From Viridibacillus sp050279675 (GTDB taxonomy: Bacteria; Bacillota; Bacilli; Bacillales_A; Planococcaceae): 64,000 nucleotides of DNA. The stretch covers positions 62,001-126,000 of the forward strand of contig NZ_JBNNUK010000004.1 in assembly GCF_050279675.1 (NCBI RefSeq), read 5' to 3'. Of the stretch, positions 59,736 to 64,000 are shown one piece after another; position 1 is the stretch's first letter; the number at the start of each line of letters is the position of its first letter. The translations under genes were made by a program, and so were the position numbers. Below the pieces are notes generated by a model, which saw only the letters and a list, made by a program, of their open reading frames with translations, was not told the origin of the DNA and did not search any database.

Positions 59736-60365
59736 ATAGGTATTCACAAATTTTTTACAAGCTTAAATGACTTAGAGCGAATTATTCGCTGTCCCGGACG
59801 CTTCAAATTCGAAGAGCACAATGTAGCAGCTCACTCTTGGAAAGTATCACAATACGCGATGTTCTTCGGTACCTTAGAGGAAATGAATGGCGCAACGATC
59901 GACTGGAAATCATTGTATGAAAAAACGATTAACCATGATTTCGCAGAAGTTTTCATTGGTGATATCAAGACACCAGTTAAACATGCATCTCCCGAGTTGA
60001 AACAAATGCTGGCTCATGTCGAAGAAAAAATGATGGAAAAATTCATCGTCTCAGAAATTCCAGAAGAATTCCAAGCCATCTTCTTTGACCGTATGAAAGA
60101 AGGAAAAGATACCACTACAGAAGGCCGTTTACTCGAATTTTCAGACAAACTCGACCAATTCTACGAAGCATTTGCAGAGCTAAAAAGAGGGAATACTGAT
60201 TTAGAATTTGTTTATATGTATCAAACTGCTTTAGAAAAGTTGTTACGTATCCCATTGCCAACGAGTGTCGCATACTTCAAAGAAGTTATGTTAGCAGATG
60301 TCATAGCAGAAGAAACGCAAATCGATATTTACGAATTAACCCATGAAATTATCAATAAAGCCTAA
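59736..60365 (+). CDS. HD-domain phosphohydrolase (YfbR-like) with apparent ATA start
   Basis: HD-domain proteins of this group hydrolyse nucleoside 5'-monophosphates or related phosphates. The metal residues are His in AAHSWKV (residue ~34) and His-Asp in NHDFAEVF (near 69). The only ATG in this frame (59859) would delete the first metal His and 41 conserved-looking residues. The frame is open from 59736, where a strong GAGGAGAGG (59721-59729) is followed 6 bases later by ATA-GGT-ATT-CAC; the protein then reads (M)GIHKFFTSLNDLERIIRCPG. I therefore infer initiation at ATA 59736 (209 residues), or at the in-frame ATT 59730. A sequencing change from ATG to ATA is the main alternative. Confidence 0.75.
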   Translation: MGIHKFFTSLNDLERIIRCPGRFKFEEHNVAAHSWKVSQYAMFFGTLEEMNGATIDWKSLYEKTINHDFAEVFIGDIKTPVKHASPELKQMLAHVEEKMMEKFIVSEIPEEFQAIFFDRMKEGKDTTTEGRLLEFSDKLDQFYEAFAELKRGNTDLEFVYMYQTALEKLLRIPLPTSVAYFKEVMLADVIAEETQIDIYELTHEIINKA

Positions 60366-60414
60366 GCCTTGGAAATAAAAAGGCGAAGAGCTTTTTTATT
60401 TTACTCTAATTTCA

Positions 60415-60461
60415 TAAAAAAACTGCAAATCCCAAAACACTTTAGGAATTCACAGTTTGCC
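60415..60461 (-). terminator. Terminator of the flavin-enzyme operon
   Basis: Minus-strand AAACTGTGAATTCC pairs imperfectly with GGGATTTGCAGTTT and is followed by seven T. Confidence 0.7.
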
Positions 60462-60463
60462 AT

Positions 60464-60964
60464 TTACTTTGCTTCTATTTTATAAAACTCTTCAGGAATT
60501 GGCCCTACATTACGTCGATGATAGAGTAATGGCTCTTTCTCTGTATTTTTTATATTGATGACATGCCCGATTAAAATCGTATGATCACCCGCATCAACTT
60601 GCTGTACTGTTTCACACTCTAGCACGGATAATGTATCATTCAAAATAGGTAATTTTTGTACAGACTCTTGCCACTTACATTGACTAAAACGATTTTCAAT
60701 TTTACTCGAAAATAGGTTACACAGTTCTTGTTGATCGCTTGCTAAAATATTGACGGCAAATTTTTTCGTTTTAATAAATTCATTATATGATTTTGATTTT
60801 TTATCGATTGACCATAAAATGAGTAACGGATCTAGAGAAACCGATGCAAATGAATTGACCGTTAATCCAAGAGGGTCATGGTTTTCATTGAATGTTGTCA
60901 CCACTGTAACTCCTGTAGGATAGTTACCTAAAGCTTTTCTAAACGCTTGCTGTTGCTCTGACAT
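60464..60964 (-). CDS. Flavin reductase family protein (FMN-binding split barrel)
   Basis: 166 residues of the flavin reductase-like split-barrel family: FRKALGNYPTGVTVVTTF at the start, GLTVNSFASVSLDPLLILW (FMN-binding) near residue 37 and HTILIGHVINI late. It supplies reduced flavin to a monooxygenase. ATG 60964 with AGGAG 8 bases upstream; a GTG nine bases earlier overlaps that site. Last gene of the ytmI/tcy-like operon; in B. subtilis that operon also contains flavin-dependent monooxygenases that use sulfur compounds. Confidence 0.85.
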   Translation of the reverse strand: MSEQQQAFRKALGNYPTGVTVVTTFNENHDPLGLTVNSFASVSLDPLLILWSIDKKSKSYNEFIKTKKFAVNILASDQQELCNLFSSKIENRFSQCKWQESVQKLPILNDTLSVLECETVQQVDAGDHTILIGHVINIKNTEKEPLLYHRRNVGPIPEEFYKIEAK

Positions 60965-61076
60965 ATTATTCACTCCTATTTTTCAATTCCTTTTTTATTT
61001 TGATATCTCTATCATATGTTTATTTTTAACGAAAGGGTTCGGTCAAGAGTATGACGTAGAATTTCTTTGTTTATAG

Positions 61077-61676
61077 TTATTTTACAATAACAACTCTTTG
61101 ATCGAGCGATTGTATTTCTTTCTCCTTTGGAGCAACAGTTGGCTTTCCAAATGGTAATTGTGCAATCAGTTTCCATCCTTTTTGAACTCCCCACTGCTTG
61201 CAGATTGCAGATGAAAACGTTGGAGTATAGTGCTGCAAACTAGCCCCAAACCCTTCGTACTCCAATGAAGCCCATACTAAGTATTGCAATATTCCTGACG
61301 CTTGATGCGACCATTCAGTAAATTGTTCATGAAATGATGGGAACTTATTCTGCATTGATGCAACTACTTCATAATCCTCAAAAAACAATACTGTCCCATA
61401 GCCACTTGCAAATGCGTTAAACTTTCTCTCGTTTTTTTCTATGTGTTCTTCCGCTAATCCTTCTTTGATTGATTCAAATACTACTTGCCAAAAGTCTTTA
61501 TTGCTATTTCCAAGCAATACAACGAGTCGACCTGTTTGAGAATTAAAAGCCGTTGGAGTGTTTGCTACAGCTAATTGGACAATCTCCTCAATACGTTCGT
61601 CAGAAATAACAATTTCATCCGTAATGCCATAAATAGATCGTCTTTCTTCTATCGCTGAATAAAAATCACCTGACAT
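61077..61676 (-). CDS. Nitroreductase family protein (YdgI/Frm2-like)
   Basis: 199 residues: FMN-binding nitroreductase fold with N-terminal AIEERRSIYGI and NTPTAFNSQTGRLVVLLG, and the C-terminal glycine-poor fatty-acid-repression-mutant-like pattern (GILQYLVWASLEYEGFGASLQHY). Length fits the Frm2/YdgI group, which lacks the C-terminal NADPH segment of NfsA. Substrate unknown. Same strand as the tcy permeases and GNAT gene, 17 bases after the latter. Confidence 0.82.
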   Translation of the reverse strand: MSGDFYSAIEERRSIYGITDEIVISDERIEEIVQLAVANTPTAFNSQTGRLVVLLGNSNKDFWQVVFESIKEGLAEEHIEKNERKFNAFASGYGTVLFFEDYEVVASMQNKFPSFHEQFTEWSHQASGILQYLVWASLEYEGFGASLQHYTPTFSSAICKQWGVQKGWKLIAQLPFGKPTVAPKEKEIQSLDQRVVIVK

Positions 61677-61692
61677 TTTTAGAGCCTCCCTC

Positions 61693-62211
61693 CTACTCTG
61701 TTATATCAAATCTGTAACATTTCACTAATGTATCAAATTTATAAAACTCTTTGGTTTGATCTCTTTGAAAACCAAGCCATTCATACAATCTAATTGCATC
61801 TGACATTTTATCTGTAGTATGCAAATAAAGAGACTCAGCTCCTTTTTGTTTAGCATACTCTATACTTACTTTTAACAGTTCTTTTGCCACACCTTTTCCT
61901 CTAGCAGAAGGATGCACTGCCAACAAACGTACAATAGGAGTATCGATTTCTAACTCGGGCAAACCATATGCTTCTTTAGATGAAGAAAAAATTTGTAATG
62001 TTCCTAGAATTTCATCGTTGCTTTTCGCTACTAAAACGCGGTCTAAATTAGGGTTGTCTAATGAAGTTCTAATCTCCCCAATATACGTATTCCAAACTTC
62101 CTCATTTTCATAACTATCTTTATATTGTTCATAGCTTTTCACTAAAACTTCACGTGTTGCATCCTTTTCTTGTTCTAACAAGACATCTATCGCGATAATA
62201 CTCCCCATCAT
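61693..62211 (-). CDS. GNAT N-acetyltransferase (YtmI-like position)
   Basis: 172 residues. Acetyl-CoA motif RLLAVHPSARGKGVAKELL near residue 96 with Q/R-x-x-G-x-G/A signature, and LYEWLGFQRDQTKEFY at the end. In B. subtilis the first gene of the ytmI-tcyJKLMN operon is an acetyltransferase that acetylates S-containing amino acids; the present gene sits directly next to tcyM-like and is probably its counterpart. The exact substrate is inferred. Confidence 0.82.
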   Translation of the reverse strand: MMGSIIAIDVLLEQEKDATREVLVKSYEQYKDSYENEEVWNTYIGEIRTSLDNPNLDRVLVAKSNDEILGTLQIFSSSKEAYGLPELEIDTPIVRLLAVHPSARGKGVAKELLKVSIEYAKQKGAESLYLHTTDKMSDAIRLYEWLGFQRDQTKEFYKFDTLVKCYRFDITE

Positions 62212-62234
62212 TCCTGACCCCTTTCTAGTTACAT

Positions 62235-62942
62235 TTAAATTGCACTATTAGTATAGGATTTCGCCTTTTTCTCCACAGCATAAGATACCCATTCTATAAT
62301 TGCTGTAATAATCCAGTATAAAAGACCGGCTGCTATGAAAGCCTCCAAAAACTTTAGATTTTTGGAAGCGATTATATTTGCAGCACCTGTAATTTCTTTT
62401 TGAGATACTAGAAAAGCAATTGAAGTAGTATGTAAAAAGCCGATTATTAAGTTTGTAAAATTAGGAATAGACTGAGCTAATGCCTGAGGTAAAATAATTC
62501 TTTTCAGTACTTGAAATGTATTCATCCCTATTGCATACGCTGCCTCTATTTGCCCCTGAGATACACTAGATATCCCTGATCGAATAATCTCAGATAAGTA
62601 GGATCCCGCTGTTAAAGATAAAGCGGTTATGACAAACAAGACAATAGGAATAGAGTTAGATTGAATAGGTAAATGTAAATATTTAATTAATATATCCAGT
62701 AATAAAGGTACACCAAAATAAATTAACATAATGTGCATAATTGCAGGAGTTCCTCTAAAGAAAGAAACATAACCATTAGCTATTCGACCTAAAAACCTCA
62801 AATTATATGCTCTAATCATTGCAACAGATATTCCGATAAAAAACCCAATAATAATAGGTGTAAATGTAAGAATTAGAGTTAACGGGGCAGCTTTTAATAA
62901 TTCTTTGAATGCAATCCAGATAAAAGGAAAGTCAATTGTCAT
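62235..62942 (-). CDS. tcyM: Polar amino acid ABC permease (TcyM-like)
   Basis: 235 residues, five or six membrane helices, His/Glu/Gln/Arg-type permease. The EAA cytoplasmic loop is EAAYAIGMNTFQVLKRIILPQA. Length equals that of B. subtilis TcyM (L-cystine/sulfur-compound import) and the gene order with a second permease and a GNAT gene fits. Substrate by context only. Ends 24 bases before the GNAT gene. Confidence 0.85.
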   Translation of the reverse strand: MTIDFPFIWIAFKELLKAAPLTLILTFTPIIIGFFIGISVAMIRAYNLRFLGRIANGYVSFFRGTPAIMHIMLIYFGVPLLLDILIKYLHLPIQSNSIPIVLFVITALSLTAGSYLSEIIRSGISSVSQGQIEAAYAIGMNTFQVLKRIILPQALAQSIPNFTNLIIGFLHTTSIAFLVSQKEITGAANIIASKNLKFLEAFIAAGLLYWIITAIIEWVSYAVEKKAKSYTNSAI

Positions 62943-62960
62943 ATTACTTTACACCCCTTC

Positions 62961-63683
62961 TCAAATAGTAGCTGTTTCATGTGGTTGATAACGATTTAAA
63001 TATCTCTCGGAAATTTTAAATACTTTCTCTAAAATCACCACAACAATGTAATAAACAATTGCTAACGAAATATACACTTCTAAAGCATGTGCAGTTGAAG
63101 CGATTAACGTCTCGCCCCTCCCCATCATATCCATTACACCAATTGTAAAAGCTAGAGAAGTATCCTTTAAAGAACCTATTATAGAATTTGAAATATTAGG
63201 AAATGCGATTCTAATTGCTTGTGGAAATATAATTCTATAGAAATTTTGAAAACGAGTCATTCCTATTGAATAGGCTGCTTCCGTTTGACCATAATTGATG
63301 GCTGAAATGGCACTGCGGAATATCTCTGCAAAAATTGCTCCATTGCTTAGTGAATAAGTAATAATAACGAAATAGAGTGCATCCATTCTTGTAATATCTA
63401 TATTCCATATCATTAAAACTGCTGGTAGCCCATAGTAGACAAGGAATAACTGAATAAGTATAGGTGTACCTCTAATAAATGATATATATAAAGTAATCAA
63501 TTGCTTTAATATTGGCATATGAAACAATTTTGGTATCGCCGCAACTATACCAATTAAAATGCCAAGTATTATAGAATAAATTAAAATTTCTAGAGTTATA
63601 CCCAAGTATTTTATTAATGTAGGAATAAATTCAATAATTAATGCCGGATCAAATACTTTCCCCATCCACTCGCTTCCTTCCAA
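62961..63683 (-). CDS. tcyL: Polar amino acid ABC permease (TcyL-like)
   Basis: 240 residues, similar to the downstream permease; EAA loop TEAAYSIGMTRFQNFYRIIF (near residue 145). The pair form the channel of a polar amino acid importer, probably for cystine or an S-alkylated cysteine given the neighbours. A start at MGKVFD a few codons later is possible. 18 bases before tcyM-like; 8 bases after the binding-protein gene. Confidence 0.84.
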   Translation of the reverse strand: MEGSEWMGKVFDPALIIEFIPTLIKYLGITLEILIYSIILGILIGIVAAIPKLFHMPILKQLITLYISFIRGTPILIQLFLVYYGLPAVLMIWNIDITRMDALYFVIITYSLSNGAIFAEIFRSAISAINYGQTEAAYSIGMTRFQNFYRIIFPQAIRIAFPNISNSIIGSLKDTSLAFTIGVMDMMGRGETLIASTAHALEVYISLAIVYYIVVVILEKVFKISERYLNRYQPHETATI

Positions 63684-63691
63684 ACTATTAT

Positions 63692-64000
63692 TTAAAACTC
63701 AACAGAATAATCTGCTCCTAGCCATTTCTCGCTCAATTTGCTAACAACTCCCTCTTTCTTTAACTCTCTAAGTGCCTCATCCACTCTATTTGAAAGTGTT
63801 GTTTCATCCTTATTGAGTAAGAAATACACTTTAGAATTTAGTAATGTTTCCCCAACTACTTTTTGCTGTGCATCTGCTTGCTCATTATAAAATTCAGCTG
63901 CAAATGGTGTTGAAATAATAGCATCTATACGTTTTGTTTTAAGTTGATTGATAATATCAGTTGTGTTAGTTCCGTAATTGATCTTTGCTCCTAAATTATG
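63692..64000 (-). CDS. Amino acid ABC transporter substrate-binding protein, C-terminal part
   Basis: The last 103 codons of a periplasmic-binding-type lipoprotein; the rest lies beyond the right edge. Readable are KINYGTNTTDIINQLKTKRI (the second-lobe ligand region), AIISTPFAAEFYNEQ and the end SEKWLGADYSVEF. Family 3 extracellular solute-binding protein that feeds the TcyL/TcyM-like permeases downstream. Its stop is 8 bases before the permease gene. Confidence 0.85.
   Translation of the reverse strand, partial: HNLGAKINYGTNTTDIINQLKTKRIDAIISTPFAAEFYNEQADAQQKVVGETLLNSKVYFLLNKDETTLSNRVDEALRELKKEGVVSKLSEKWLGADYSVEF

Noticed and set aside
1..64000. CRISPR arrays, rRNA, intact insertion sequences, toxin-antitoxin or restriction systems
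   Set aside because: No regularly spaced repeats with unique spacers, no transposase or nuclease frames, and no inverted-repeat-bounded elements were found by reading.

Overview
The window is chromosomal DNA of a low-GC Gram-positive bacterium of the order Bacillales. The lia stress operon, MprF, a SAM-I (S-box) riboswitch, strong AGGAGG ribosome sites and close resemblance to Bacillus families all point there; the low GC and the style of several proteins suggest a Lysinibacillus/Solibacillus-like member of the Planococcaceae (the genus is inference). It looks like ordinary core-plus-niche chromosome. I see no prophage, no intact insertion sequence, no rRNA and no CRISPR array; the only tRNA-like sequence is a decayed 3' end next to a broken chemoreceptor gene.

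Layout, left half. 1-4 kb: a truncated aldehyde dehydrogenase, an AIM24-family protein, and an MFS pump preceded by a 17-codon leader ORF whose RNA can hide the pump's ribosome site. 4-9.7 kb: a 2-hydroxyacid dehydrogenase, a chemoreceptor remnant, and a class I ribonucleotide reductase operon under both tandem NrdR boxes and a cobalamin riboswitch with a terminator. 9.7-13.7 kb: two PepSY proteins with an OmpR-type two-component system. 13.9-16 kb: uppP and a membrane phosphodiesterase. 16-19.6 kb: the cell-envelope stress operon (LiaI-like, liaH, then liaFSR behind an internal terminator). 19.8-24.2 kb: a TPR regulator and a second two-component system with a very large sensor and a likely 57-residue membrane protein encoded between regulator and kinase. 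24.6-29 kb: a DMT exporter, homoserine dehydrogenase and MetY behind a SAM-I riboswitch (methionine supply).

Layout, right half. 29-37.8 kb: nitroreductase, an unknown membrane protein, a YhhN protein, peptidase T, an exporter, then a metal block: a 31-bp Fur palindrome sits between an FhuF-like ferric reductase and what looks like a Fur-repressed small RNA on the opposite strand, followed by mntH with its own promoter and MntR-type operator. 37.9-43.4 kb: ribokinase, an ECF transporter (S, T, two ATPases) and a nucleoside hydrolase, together suggesting uptake and breakdown of a ribonucleoside-like compound. 43.5-49.5 kb: GNAT protein, enolase-superfamily epimerase, divergent regulator, NhaC antiporter and M20 amidohydrolase, probably a peptide or N-acyl-amino-acid scavenging set. 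50-57 kb: ABC exporter, MprF, Cu/Zn superoxide dismutase and a LysM-3D cell-wall protein (envelope defence). 57.6-60.4 kb: small regulators and enzymes, a 24-residue membrane peptide gene, and an HD-domain protein that seems to begin at a non-AUG codon. 60.4-64 kb: the 3' part of a cystine/sulfur-compound import and flavin-enzyme operon of the ytmI-tcy type.

The most unusual items are the candidate Fur-controlled small RNA with SD-complementary segments (35036-35206), the leader-peptide attenuator before the MFS pump (2738-2841), the double control of ribonucleotide reductase, and the apparent AUA start at 59736.
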